Origin: Acinetobacter parvus DSM 16617 = CIP 108168
GTDB taxonomy: Bacteria > Pseudomonadota > Gammaproteobacteria > Pseudomonadales > Moraxellaceae
Direction of reading: 5' to 3'
Assembly (NCBI RefSeq): GCF_000368025.1
Contig: NZ_KB849210.1
Span: 1 to 64,000, forward strand
Length of the DNA: 64,000 bases
Shown: positions 53,165 through 61,848 of the stretch, piece by piece
Numbering within the stretch: position 1 is the first letter of the stretch
Layout: each line of letters starts with the position of its first letter
The notes under the pieces: model-generated
Told to the model about the DNA's origin: nothing
Database searches by the model: none
Seen by the model: only the letters and a program-made list of their open reading frames with translations
Program-made: the position numbers and the translations under genes

Positions 53165-53962
53165 ATGCAACGTTATGCAATTGGTATTGAATTTTGTGGT
53201 ACTCAATACCGTGGCTGGCAAACCCAACAGGCAGGCGTTGCAAGTGTTCAGGAAACCATTGAGAAAGTTCTCAGCAAAATTGCCAATGCACCTATCCTAC
53301 TACATGGTGCTGGACGTACCGATGCAGGCGTGCACGCCACCAATATGGTTGCCCATTTTGACACTGAGGCAGTCCGCCCTGAACGCGGTTGGCTGATGGG
53401 TGCGAACAGCCAGCTTCCAAAGGATATTTCAATTCAGTGGATCAAGTGCATGGATGAAAATTTTCATGCGCGTTTCAAGGCGGTTGCGCGTCGTTATCGC
53501 TATGTCGTGTATAACGCCCCTCACCGCCCAGCGTTACTCCATAAACAGGTTACCCATATCTATCATGCGTTAAATGCAGAGAAAATGATTGCGGCAGCGG
53601 CCAAGTTTGAGGGCACTCATAATTTTGAGTCATTCCGTGCAGCGGCCTGCCAGTCAAACCAGCCTGTACGCCATGTAAAGCATTGTCGTCTATTTAAACA
53701 TGGTCGTTATTTAGTTCTTGATATTCAGGCAGACGGTTTCCTACACCATATGGTACGAAATATCATGGGTTGTTTACTGGAGATTGGACAGGGCCTATAT
53801 GAGATTGAGCATATTGACACCATGTTCGCTGCACAGGACCGTAAAGCTGCTGGTATTACTGCACCGCCTGACGGACTTTACTTTATTCAGGCCTATTACC
53901 CTGAAGAATTTGACTTGCCACAGCCACCACTAGGTCCACAGTGGTTAAACCTGCCTGAATAG
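53165..53962 (+). CDS. truA: tRNA pseudouridine(38-40) synthase TruA
   Basis: The enzyme isomerises uridines 38-40 in tRNA anticodon stems. The catalytic Asp53 is in GRTDAGVHA; RYRYVVYN, FLHHMVRNIMG and ITAPPDGLYF are conserved. The 265-aa length is normal. GAGGTTTAAAT precedes the ATG. The fimV-truA neighbourhood is widespread in gammaproteobacteria. Confidence 0.97.
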   Translation: MQRYAIGIEFCGTQYRGWQTQQAGVASVQETIEKVLSKIANAPILLHGAGRTDAGVHATNMVAHFDTEAVRPERGWLMGANSQLPKDISIQWIKCMDENFHARFKAVARRYRYVVYNAPHRPALLHKQVTHIYHALNAEKMIAAAAKFEGTHNFESFRAAACQSNQPVRHVKHCRLFKHGRYLVLDIQADGFLHHMVRNIMGCLLEIGQGLYEIEHIDTMFAAQDRKAAGITAPPDGLYFIQAYYPEEFDLPQPPLGPQWLNLPE

Positions 53963-53963
53963 A

Positions 53964-53990
53964 AAGCCCTATCGATAAAAGATAAGGCTT
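53964..53990. terminator. Shared terminator, truA/AraC
   Basis: AAGCCCTATC/GATAAGGCTT arms with one mismatch, between convergent genes. No long T-run, so strength is uncertain. Confidence 0.55.
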
Positions 53991-54006
53991 AGTCATTCTA
54001 AAAAAT

Positions 54007-55014
54007 CTAGCGTTGTTTGCGTTTACGGTATTCCACTGGCGTTTCATTGGTCCAGCGCTTAAAGGCACGGTAGAACGTACTTGGCTCGGAGAACCCTGTT
54101 AAATAAACGATTCGCTCCACACTTTCATTGGTGCTCGCCAGCAGCCTCTTCGCCAAACGACAGCGATAATCGGAAAGAATCTGCTGAAAGCTGGTATTGG
54201 CTTCACTCAACTGGGTACGCAAACGGCGTGGGGTAATATTCAGTTGTGCCGCAACAGTTTCCAGTGTGGTTTCACCACTTTCCAGTGTCGAACCAATGGC
54301 ACGGCGTACCTCACCCACTAAATCGTATCGAGCCAGTTCCTGCAACTTCTCAATCGCAAGCTGTTCATGCAGCTGCAGTAATTCAGGTTCAGCTTGCCAT
54401 AATGGATAATCAAGCACGGCATCATCAAAATAAAGGCGGGTTTCTTTTTGACCCAGACTGACAGGGCAACTATACACCCGAAAATATTCATCATCATCCG
54501 CACCTTCATTGAAGTTGAAGTCAATGTAGATTGGCTGAAACTGCCCTTCGGTAATGAATTTAAAGAAACGAAGAATACCTGACATCGCACATTCAGAAAA
54601 ATGGCGATTGACCAGATTGTCAGACCAGTACTGTTCGCCATTGCTTAAATAACAGCGTCCATCCTGAATCACCAGTTTGGCATCAAAGGCATCACTGATC
54701 AAGCGCTGATAGGCCAGAGCACGTTTCAGGCCCTCCCCAAAGGTTTCACTACTGATAAATAGATGCTCAATCACCTGACCACGATAGAGCGGTAAATGCT
54801 CACCTAAATGCAATCCAATATCAGGATCATTGCTGACTTCCTGTGCCGCAATCCAGAATGCATTTTGCGCACTTAATGGTGTTCTGGCGTTTGTATCAAC
54901 CTGATTGAGTGCCACACCTGCCTTTGTTAAAATCTCTTCAGTTGGTAATCCAGCTTTACGAATCGCCTGATACCCAAAGCGCAATACAACTGATGCATCT
55001 GTTAACTGACCCAC
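54007..55014 (-). CDS. AraC-family transcriptional regulator
   Basis: This 335-aa regulator has an N-terminal arabinose-binding-like domain of the PF12625 type (residues about 15-215) and a C-terminal AraC DNA-binding domain (TTLETVAAQLNITPRRLRTQL and TGFSEPSTFYRAFKRWTNETP, residues about 235-332). GTG 55014 is the likely start, with AAGGG about 7 bases upstream. Effector and targets are unknown; no adjacent pathway genes suggest them. It is divergent from infA. Confidence 0.92.
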   Translation of the reverse strand: MGQLTDASVVLRFGYQAIRKAGLPTEEILTKAGVALNQVDTNARTPLSAQNAFWIAAQEVSNDPDIGLHLGEHLPLYRGQVIEHLFISSETFGEGLKRALAYQRLISDAFDAKLVIQDGRCYLSNGEQYWSDNLVNRHFSECAMSGILRFFKFITEGQFQPIYIDFNFNEGADDDEYFRVYSCPVSLGQKETRLYFDDAVLDYPLWQAEPELLQLHEQLAIEKLQELARYDLVGEVRRAIGSTLESGETTLETVAAQLNITPRRLRTQLSEANTSFQQILSDYRCRLAKRLLASTNESVERIVYLTGFSEPSTFYRAFKRWTNETPVEYRKRKQR

Positions 55015-55181
55015 GCAGTGCCCTTCCCTGTAGATACTTTATTATGACAATAACACTAAATTTAGATTAACGTTGATTGACCAAACTGACAACACTATTC
55101 TGCTTCTATTGTTAAAAAAATTCGTCGATTGTCTGACAGTTTTTATTAATAAAGATCTAAAAGGTTTACATAAGCTTCACC

Positions 55182-55210
55182 TTGTAAAATTCAAATAAAT
55201 TGACTATAAT
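55182..55210 (+). promoter_or_regulatory. infA promoter
   Basis: TTGTAA (55182-55187), a 17-bp spacer and a perfect TATAAT (55205-55210), 34 bp before the infA start. Confidence 0.7.
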
Positions 55211-55243
55211 TTGCCCCTTTCCAATTTGATCATCAGGTAGGCT

Positions 55244-55465
55244 ATGGCCAATAAAGAGGAACTCATTGAGTTCGAAGGCGTTGTCACCGAAACGCTTCCT
55301 AATACGATGTTCCGTGTACGTCTAGAAAACGGTCACGAAGTTATTGCTCACATTTCTGGTAAAATGCGTAAACACTATATCCGTATTTTGACAGGCGACA
55401 GCGTAAAAGTTGAAATGACACCTTATGACTTAACCAAGGGTCGTATCACTTACCGTGCACGCTAA
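55244..55465 (+). CDS. infA: Translation initiation factor IF-1
   Basis: This 73-aa OB-fold protein binds the 30S A site during initiation. The sequence MANKEELIEFEGVVTETLPN and the HISGKMRKHYIRIL motif are as in E. coli IF-1. AGGTAGGCT precedes the ATG. A single-gene unit with a clear promoter and terminator. Confidence 0.98.
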   Translation: MANKEELIEFEGVVTETLPNTMFRVRLENGHEVIAHISGKMRKHYIRILTGDSVKVEMTPYDLTKGRITYRAR

Positions 55466-55479
55466 GAATTAGTGAATGC

Positions 55480-55509
55480 AAAAAAGCCACATCAATATGT
55501 GGCTTTTTT
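55480..55509 (+). terminator. infA terminator (bidirectional form)
   Basis: AAAAAAGCCACAT-CAAT-ATGTGGCTTTTTT. Confidence 0.92.
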
Positions 55510-55527
55510 AGGTGCATAAACAAGGGT

Positions 55528-55899
55528 TTATTCACTTAAACGTGTGGTTTTACATCCTACGGTTTGGCACTCACGTAGACGTTCCAGCAACCAGTGATTG
55601 CGTTCCTGTGTTGTGGTCAGGCGGCATTGCACATCAACACTGTTCTGCTGTGAATCTGTACAGCTTGCGTCGCGATGACGTATCCATGCGAGCTGTGCCT
55701 TTTTCAGAATCTTTTGTTGTGTCTCATTGAGCTGCTGGCGTAACTGCTGATAATTCTTGTTTAAGTCAGCATCGGCACTCGCATAAATTTTATTGGTACA
55801 GTAAATATCATCATACGTATTGCGTGCCTTATCACAATTATCTGCATGACTGAATGTTGCTAAAGCGCCACACATCAGCCCAAATATAAATTTGTGCAT
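55528..55899 (-). CDS. LprI-type lysozyme inhibitor domain protein (DUF1311)
   Basis: This 123-aa secreted protein has a signal peptide ending near FSHA (about residue 19) followed by a Cys-rich helical domain of the LprI/DUF1311 type: CTNKIYASADADLNKNYQQL, then LKKAQLAWIRHRDASC, with six cysteines. Members include a mycobacterial lysozyme inhibitor, but most are uncharacterised. ATG 55899 is preceded by GAGAAAA. It is convergent with infA, sharing its terminator. Confidence 0.85.
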   Translation of the reverse strand: MHKFIFGLMCGALATFSHADNCDKARNTYDDIYCTNKIYASADADLNKNYQQLRQQLNETQQKILKKAQLAWIRHRDASCTDSQQNSVDVQCRLTTTQERNHWLLERLRECQTVGCKTTRLSE

Positions 55900-56052
55900 C
55901 AAGTTTTCTCAATCGCTTATTTGCGATCTATCTATGCACATTTGAACTCAATTGAATATTGCCTAAAATAGACTAGTTTGTATATTTTTGTCAGTTCATA
56001 CAAATGAACTTGCCACCAACATAATTTAAGAATTGAATAAAAATAGATCAAA

Positions 56053-56450
56053 ATGGAAAAATTAAGTATTTATAATTTCTAATCATATTATCTTTACAAG
56101 CATGTACCACTGCATACCAAAATCGAACCAGCCTACCTAATTATTTACAACTTTTTATTGGGCAATCTGCAATCATAATCCAACAGCAGTTCGATTTAAA
56201 ACCTCTAGGTTTTCAGACTATCGCCCAGCCAATCAAACAAAGCAGTCAGCTAATTTACACTGTCATTCGCCGAATTCGTATTCCTACTCCAACCGCTCAA
56301 TCGGCTGGACTTGGTGCTCAAAATATACCAATTCAAAGTGCTGGCAATACAGATAGTAATTATGATCTCAATTTAAAATGTCATATCATTTTTGAGCTAG
56401 ACCAACAACAAATTGCTCGCTCTATTCGCTATGAAGGCAAGGTGTGTTAG
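56053..56450 (+). pseudogene. Frameshifted lipoprotein-like gene
   Basis: An open frame from about 56074 to the TAG at 56450 encodes LIILSLQACTTAYQNRTSLP and continues NYLQLFIGQSA...QQQFDLKPLGFQTIAQPIK...LIYTVIRRIRIP, ending IARSIRYEGKVC. LQAC is a lipobox. The frame has no start; an ATG at 56053 (MEKLSIYNF) in a neighbouring frame would supply the signal peptide N-terminus if one or two bases near 56072-56076 were changed. Codon use and the fully readable 120-residue C-terminal part look like a real gene recently broken. It has no RBS before the ATG. Nothing else occupies 55903-56474. Confidence 0.6.
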
Positions 56451-56474
56451 TTCGCCTATTGCATTGAGTTATAA

Positions 56475-56498
56475 AAAACGCAGCCTAAGCTGCGTTTT
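56475..56498 (-). terminator. leuB terminator
   Basis: AAAACGCAGC-CTAA-GCTGCGTTTT, 17 bp past the leuB stop. Confidence 0.85.
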
Positions 56499-56514
56499 AA
56501 ATTGGCTATAACAC

Positions 56515-57594
56515 TTAGTTTAGTGCTGAAACTACAGCTTCACCCATAGCATCTGTGCCAACTTTTGTCATGCCTTCAGACATAATATCTGCTGTACGCA
56601 AACCTTGATCCAATACTTGACCTACAGCATATTCAATTGCTTTTGCTGCATCTTCTTCACGGAAGGTATAACGTAACATCATCGCAACTGAAAGAATAGT
56701 TGCCAATGGATTAGCAACATTTTGACCAGCAATATCTGGTGCAGAACCATGACATGGCTCATACATGCCTTTACCATTTTCATCTAAAGATGCAGAAGGC
56801 AACATGCCGATCGAACCTGTCAACATTGCTGCTTCGTCAGATAGGATATCACCAAATAAATTACCTGTGACGATCACATCAAACTGCTTTGGTGCACGTA
56901 CTAACTGCATCGCTGCATTGTCCACATACATATGTGACAACTGGATATCTGGATATTGTGCCTGCTGCAAGTCAGTTACGGTTTGCTTCCACAATTCAGT
57001 CACTTCAAGGACATTTGCCTTGTCAACTGAACACACCTTGCCACCACGCAGACCTGCAAGCTCAAACGCCACCTTGGCAATACGCTTGATCTCACTTTCT
57101 GAATAAACATCAGTGTTATAGCCTTGCTTTTCACCATTTTCCAGTTCACGAATACCACGTGGCTGACCGAAGTAGATACCACCTGTAAGCTCACGTACAA
57201 TCAGGATATCCAGACCAGCAACAATTTCTGGCTTCAGACTTGAAGCGCCCGCCAATTGTGGATAAAGGATTGCAGGACGCAGGTTGGCAAACAGGTTCAA
57301 TTCGCTGCGGATTTTTAACAGGCCACGCTCTGGACGGATTGAACGTTCAATGGTATCCCATTTAGGCCCACCAACCGCGCCCAACAAGATTGCATCGGCT
57401 TTTTTCGCCTGCTCACTGGTGACAGCTGGGTAAGGTTCTCCATGTGCATCAATCGCAGCCCCCCCCAACAAACCCTGTTCCCATGTCAAACCCAAATTAA
57501 ATTTTTCATTGACCTTGTTCAGGACCTTCTCAGCAGCGCCCACAATTTCAGGACCAATCCCATCACCTGCCAAAATTAAAATATGTTTAGACAT
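56515..57594 (-). CDS. leuB: 3-isopropylmalate dehydrogenase
   Basis: The enzyme oxidatively decarboxylates 3-isopropylmalate to 2-ketoisocaproate in leucine synthesis. The 359-aa sequence has ILAGDGIGPEIV at the N-terminus, substrate arginines in RPERGLLKIRSELNLFANLRP, and the metal-binding GDILSDEAAMLTGSIGMLPSAS, all characteristic. GGA precedes the ATG. It is the last gene of a leuC-leuD-lipoprotein-leuB series. Confidence 0.97.
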   Translation of the reverse strand: MSKHILILAGDGIGPEIVGAAEKVLNKVNEKFNLGLTWEQGLLGGAAIDAHGEPYPAVTSEQAKKADAILLGAVGGPKWDTIERSIRPERGLLKIRSELNLFANLRPAILYPQLAGASSLKPEIVAGLDILIVRELTGGIYFGQPRGIRELENGEKQGYNTDVYSESEIKRIAKVAFELAGLRGGKVCSVDKANVLEVTELWKQTVTDLQQAQYPDIQLSHMYVDNAAMQLVRAPKQFDVIVTGNLFGDILSDEAAMLTGSIGMLPSASLDENGKGMYEPCHGSAPDIAGQNVANPLATILSVAMMLRYTFREEDAAKAIEYAVGQVLDQGLRTADIMSEGMTKVGTDAMGEAVVSALN

Positions 57595-57639
57595 CTATTT
57601 TTCCAGTTTCATATATGCAGCGTTCATACTGCAAGCGGA

Positions 57640-58215
57640 TTAAATCTTTTTCTCAACAAATTCACCCAAACCTGTGCTCACATCATATGGGCGACAGAAG
57701 CGGCGAATGGTATGCTGTTCTTGCTGTAAATCCACACATAAGGGTTCAGGTGCAGATACATTTAATAAACTACCCGAACGATATGCACGGTCTCGGTACA
57801 TTTTAAAGGTATAGCTTTGATTCGGCTTGAACTCGTGAATCACATGGAACATCTCGGCGCGGTCTAGAGAAATTGGATAGAAACGAATCACAACCTCATA
57901 TTGCTTGGCAGGTATACTCAAATAGACTTGCTGTTTTCGGCTGAAAACCGAACCATGCAATCGTACAATCCCTCGCTCCATCGCCTGTTGGCTAATACGG
58001 TGCGATTTAGCATCGATCACGGCAATATCACCGATTCGTTCAAACTCACAATTCTCAACACCTGAACAATATAAAGTTGTGTTGTCCGCTTTGCTTTCTA
58101 ACGTGTTTTGTACGATACGAACTTGATCAACCACATTGGGTGCATTTTGACATGCAGTCAAAGTCGTAGCAGCGCCTAGACACAGTAAAATACTGTAAGC
58201 GAGTCTTCTTTTCAT
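57640..58215 (-). CDS. Hypothetical lipoprotein inside the leu cluster
   Basis: This 191-aa protein has a lipoprotein signal peptide with lipobox LTAC (Cys22), followed by a mostly beta domain rich in charged residues (YCSGVENCEFERIGDIAVID, SIPAKQYEVVIRFYPI). I do not recognise a family. It lies between leuD and leuB in the same direction, with gaps of 45 and 138 bp. Its presence between leu genes is probably just shared transcription; no link to leucine synthesis is visible. Confidence 0.78.
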   Translation of the reverse strand: MKRRLAYSILLCLGAATTLTACQNAPNVVDQVRIVQNTLESKADNTTLYCSGVENCEFERIGDIAVIDAKSHRISQQAMERGIVRLHGSVFSRKQQVYLSIPAKQYEVVIRFYPISLDRAEMFHVIHEFKPNQSYTFKMYRDRAYRSGSLLNVSAPEPLCVDLQQEQHTIRRFCRPYDVSTGLGEFVEKKI

Positions 58216-58353
58216 TATTCAAGCCCAGCCCTCATAACATGCACACATGCAAGCAAATATTATTCGCTAGCATGTTAGCAAGAGTTCAATGTCTGCGCTA
58301 TGACTATATTTAAAATGTCCCCAGACATTCAGGTATCTCCAGTCAACAAAAAA

Positions 58354-59004
58354 CTAGGCCTTTATTTCCTGAAACACCCAGGGACGCGCCTGTTTGGCTT
58401 TTTCTTCATAGGCACGAATATCATCTGCCACTTGTAAAGTTAAGCCAATATCATCCAAACCATTTAATAGGCAGTGCTTACGGAATGAATCAATTTCAAA
58501 TTTAAATGCTTCACCTGTTGGCGTACGTACTTCCTGAGCCTCTAAATCGATGGTCAATTGATAACCCTCAGTTTCAGCACATTCCTTGAATAACTGATCA
58601 ACAATCTCTTCAGATAAAATCACAGGCAACATGCCATTCTTGAAGCAGTTGTTAAAGAAAATATCTGCAAAGCTTGGCGCGATCACGGTACGGAAACCAT
58701 ACTCATTCAATGCCCAAGGTGCGTGCTCACGGCTTGAACCACAACCAAAGTTCGTGCGTGCCAATAAAATCGTTGAACCTTGATAACGCGGTTTATTCAA
58801 CACAAATTCAGGGTTAATCGGACGTTTGCTAATGTCCTGCCCTAAATAACCTTCATCCAGATAACGCAATTCATCAAATAAGTTATCGCCAAAACCTGTA
58901 CGCTTAATTGACTTTAAAAACTGCTTTGGAATGATTAAGTCGGTATCAACATTTGCACGATCTAAAGGTGCAACAATACCTTGTTCTACAGTGTATTTTT
59001 TCAT
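58354..59004 (-). CDS. leuD: 3-isopropylmalate dehydratase small subunit
   Basis: The small subunit of isopropylmalate isomerase carries the swivelling domain that binds substrate. The 216-aa protein has DTDLIIPKQFLKSI, NFGCGSSREHAPWAL and FFNNCFKNGMLPV. AAGGAG lies about 8 bases before the ATG. The leuC stop is 12 bp upstream, so leuC-leuD are co-transcribed. Confidence 0.97.
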   Translation of the reverse strand: MKKYTVEQGIVAPLDRANVDTDLIIPKQFLKSIKRTGFGDNLFDELRYLDEGYLGQDISKRPINPEFVLNKPRYQGSTILLARTNFGCGSSREHAPWALNEYGFRTVIAPSFADIFFNNCFKNGMLPVILSEEIVDQLFKECAETEGYQLTIDLEAQEVRTPTGEAFKFEIDSFRKHCLLNGLDDIGLTLQVADDIRAYEEKAKQARPWVFQEIKA

Positions 59005-59016
59005 GATTTTGCTCCT

Positions 59017-60435
59017 TTAGAATGAACGTACATCAACAAAATGACCAGCAATTGCAGCCGCTGCAGCCATTGCAGGGCTCACCAAATGTGTACGACCACC
59101 GTTACCCTGACGACCTTCAAAATTACGATTCGAAGTAGATGCACAATGTTCACCTGGTTGTAATTTATCAGCGTTCATTGCTAAGCACATTGAACAACCT
59201 GGCTCACGCCATTCAAAACCAGCGTCTAAGAAAATTTGATCCAAGCCTTCTTGTTCTGCTTGTTGCTTCACCAAACCTGAACCTGGAACGATCATCGCCT
59301 GTTTAATACTAGATGCAACTTTACGCCCTTTCACGACATCTGCCGCAGCACGAATATCTTCAATACGAGAATTGGTACATGAACCAATAAAGACACGATC
59401 CAATTGAATATCAGACAATGCTTGACCAGCAGTTAAACCCATATATTGATAAGCACGAGTCCAGTCATTACGTTGAACATCATCTTTTGCTTGTTCTAAA
59501 GTCGGTACTGCTTGCGAAACAGGGATCACCATTTCTGGAGATGTTCCCCAAGAAACCTGTGGCTCAATCTCAGCACCATTCAATACGACTACCGCATCAA
59601 ATACAGCATCTTCGTCTGAGTGTAAGGTATTCCAATATTCTACCGCTTGATCCCACTGCTCACCTTTAGGCGCATAGTTACGATCTTTCACATAAGCGAT
59701 GGTTTTGTCATCAACAGCGACCATACCTACGCGCGCACCCGCTTCGATTGCCATATTACATACGGTCATACGTCCTTCGATCGACATATCACGGAACACT
59801 TGACCACCAAATTCAATGGCATAGCCTGTACCACCAGCCGTTCCAATTTTGCCGATAATCGCTAAAACAACATCTTTAGACGTCACGCCTTTGCCTAATA
59901 CACCATCAACACGAACAAGCATGTTTTTCGATTTTTTCTGTACTAAACATTGAGTTGCTAACACATGCTCAACTTCAGAAGTTCCAATTCCATGTGCCAA
60001 ACAGCCAAAAGCACCATGTGTTGCAGTATGTGAATCACCACACACCACCGTCATGCCAGGCAATGTCAAGCCTTGCTCTGGTCCTACCACATGAGCGATA
60101 CCCTGACGGATATCATTGATACCAAATTCAACGATATTAAAGGTCTTACAGTTATCATCTAAAGTTTGAACCTGAATACGAGACGTATCATCCTCAATCC
60201 CAGCAATACCTTGCTCACGCTCTTTTTTAGAAGTCGGAACGTTATGATCAGGTGTTGCGACATTGGCACTTAAACGCCATGGCTGACGATCAGCAAGTTG
60301 TAAGCCTTCAAATGCTTGAGGGCTAGTCACTTCATGTAATAAATGACGATCAATATAAATCAAGCTTGAACCATCATCACGCTGCTTAACTAAATGGTCA
60401 TCCCATAATTTGTCATATAATGTCTTGCCTGCCAT
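59017..60435 (-). CDS. leuC: 3-isopropylmalate dehydratase large subunit
   Basis: The large subunit holds the 4Fe-4S cluster that isomerises 2- to 3-isopropylmalate. The cluster cysteines are in GSCTNSRIEDI and GCSMCLAMN; CGDSHTATHGAFG is another conserved motif. From ATG 60435 the protein is 472 aa; GGAG lies 10 bases upstream. The extension to 60462 (MTSTLESDD) would cover that RBS and is less likely. Confidence 0.97.
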   Translation of the reverse strand: MAGKTLYDKLWDDHLVKQRDDGSSLIYIDRHLLHEVTSPQAFEGLQLADRQPWRLSANVATPDHNVPTSKKEREQGIAGIEDDTSRIQVQTLDDNCKTFNIVEFGINDIRQGIAHVVGPEQGLTLPGMTVVCGDSHTATHGAFGCLAHGIGTSEVEHVLATQCLVQKKSKNMLVRVDGVLGKGVTSKDVVLAIIGKIGTAGGTGYAIEFGGQVFRDMSIEGRMTVCNMAIEAGARVGMVAVDDKTIAYVKDRNYAPKGEQWDQAVEYWNTLHSDEDAVFDAVVVLNGAEIEPQVSWGTSPEMVIPVSQAVPTLEQAKDDVQRNDWTRAYQYMGLTAGQALSDIQLDRVFIGSCTNSRIEDIRAAADVVKGRKVASSIKQAMIVPGSGLVKQQAEQEGLDQIFLDAGFEWREPGCSMCLAMNADKLQPGEHCASTSNRNFEGRQGNGGRTHLVSPAMAAAAAIAGHFVDVRSF

Positions 60436-60654
60436 GTCGTCGCTCTCCAACGTGCTTGTCATAGGACTGGGTAACTAAATCTTAGATTTATTATAGCAAT
60501 GCTTTCACATAAATCTAATTTATCATTTTTATTAGTTATTAAACTTTTTGGAATATATAATTCATTTGTGCATCAATTTTTTCAATAAAAGAGATAAATC
60601 CTTAGCTATCTAAAAGTTCGATCATCAAGAGTAGAAATTTCTTTTTTACTTTTT

Positions 60655-60675
60655 AAATGATAATCATTATTATTT
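60655..60675 (+). promoter_or_regulatory. Strong Fur-box match upstream of the DUF2061 gene
   Basis: Positions 60655-60675 (AAATGATAATCATTATTATT plus one T) match a 21-base palindromic Fur consensus at 20 positions, and 15 of 19 in the classical GATAATGATAATCATTATC alignment. The site ends 30 bp before ATG 60706, a usual place for iron-dependent repression. The match is read directly; binding is inferred. Confidence 0.7.
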
Positions 60676-60705
60676 AATTAAATAGGATTTGAAGTGGTGA
60701 GCGAT

Positions 60706-60912
60706 ATGGCAAACATTCAGCAATTCGTGATTAACAATCAACGGACTTTAAAAAAAACCTTGAGTTACTACATCATGCATATTAGTGTTGCAATGATAGT
60801 TGCCTATATGATTACTGGCAATTTAATCATGGCTGCAACCTTGAGTTTAATTGAACCAACCGTACAAGCTTTTGCCTTTTTCTTCCATGAAAAAGTTTGG
60901 AATTATTTTTAA
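60706..60912 (+). CDS. DUF2061 small membrane protein
   Basis: This 68-aa protein matches DUF2061: KKTLSYYIMHISVAMIVAYM, then ITGNLIMAATLSLIEPTVQ and a terminal FFHEKVWNYF (the HE-x-W pattern). It has two membrane helices. ATG 60706 is preceded by GGTGAG; a GTG four codons earlier is possible. The role of the family is unknown. The near-perfect Fur box upstream suggests the gene is switched on when iron is scarce. Confidence 0.85.
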   Translation: MANIQQFVINNQRTLKKTLSYYIMHISVAMIVAYMITGNLIMAATLSLIEPTVQAFAFFFHEKVWNYF

Positions 60913-60966
60913 TTTTCCGCATCAATATTTGAGCACCTATTTTTAAAGTTATTTGAGTAAGCCTGT

Positions 60967-61830
60967 ATGAATCTTGCTGCATTTGAAGCATTTTTAAAAG
61001 TGATGGAAACGGGTTCAATCTCAATTGCAGCAGAACAACTTTTTATTACCCAGCCTGCCGTCACTAAACGTATTCATGGTCTGGAAGAATATTTTGGTGT
61101 CAAACTATTTGAATCTGCGGGACGAGGGATTCAGCCGACCCATGCAGCACATTCCCTTTTACCCAAAGTGAGAACCTGGCTGAATGAGCTTGGAGAAATT
61201 CACCATACGCTGAGCCATGAACAATCACAGGTACAAGGCCGTTTAAAGATTGGCACCAGTCACCACATTGGCCTACACCACCTTGCTGCACCCCTAAAGC
61301 GTTTTGTACAGCAATTTCCGCAAGTGACATTAGATGTGCATTTTGTTGATTCTGAACAGGCGCATGAGCAAGTTCTGGCAGGTGAACTGGAGCTGGCGTT
61401 TTTAACCCTGCCTCCTGTTGGCGATGATCGTCTCAACTATGTCACCATCTGGAATGATCCTTTGATTTTTGTCACTGCACCTTTTCACCCATTAGCACAG
61501 CAAACAGAACTGAGTCTGGAAAACCTGATTGCCTATCCAAGCCTGCTTCCCGCCTCACATACCTATACCAGCCAGATCACGCTGGCGGAATTTGAAAAGA
61601 AAGGGCTAAAACCGAAAATTACCATGAGCAACAATCCGTTAGAATCCATACGGATGTTGGTCTCAATTGGTTTGGGTTGGTCAGTTCTACCCAAGACCTT
61701 ACTCAATCAGGATTTAAAACAACTTGATCTCAATCTCGATATGCAACGTCAACTGGGTATGGTGTGGCATCCTGCACGAATCCAATCAAAAGCAGCGGAA
61801 GAATTAATCAATATGATGCAACTTGGCTAG
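60967..61830 (+). CDS. LysR-family transcriptional regulator
   Basis: This 287-aa regulator has an N-terminal winged HTH (LAAFEAFLKVMETGSISIAA, QLFITQPAVTKRIHGLEEYF, residues about 3-62) and a C-terminal LysR substrate-binding domain (residues about 90-285). It follows the DUF2061 gene in the same direction by 54 bp and is divergent from leuC at a distance, so it might control either; nothing in the sequence decides. Its last codons form part of a hairpin shared with the convergent gene. Confidence 0.93.
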   Translation: MNLAAFEAFLKVMETGSISIAAEQLFITQPAVTKRIHGLEEYFGVKLFESAGRGIQPTHAAHSLLPKVRTWLNELGEIHHTLSHEQSQVQGRLKIGTSHHIGLHHLAAPLKRFVQQFPQVTLDVHFVDSEQAHEQVLAGELELAFLTLPPVGDDRLNYVTIWNDPLIFVTAPFHPLAQQTELSLENLIAYPSLLPASHTYTSQITLAEFEKKGLKPKITMSNNPLESIRMLVSIGLGWSVLPKTLLNQDLKQLDLNLDMQRQLGMVWHPARIQSKAAEELINMMQLG

Positions 61831-61848
61831 GTTAGCTAAAGCCAAGTT
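61820..61848. terminator. Hairpin overlapping both convergent stop codons
   Basis: AACTTGGCT/AGCCAAGTT is a perfect 9-bp stem around an 11-nt loop. The left arm contains the last codons and stop of the LysR gene; the right arm ends at the stop of the gene at 61847. There is no T-run, so its role as terminator is uncertain. Confidence 0.45.
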
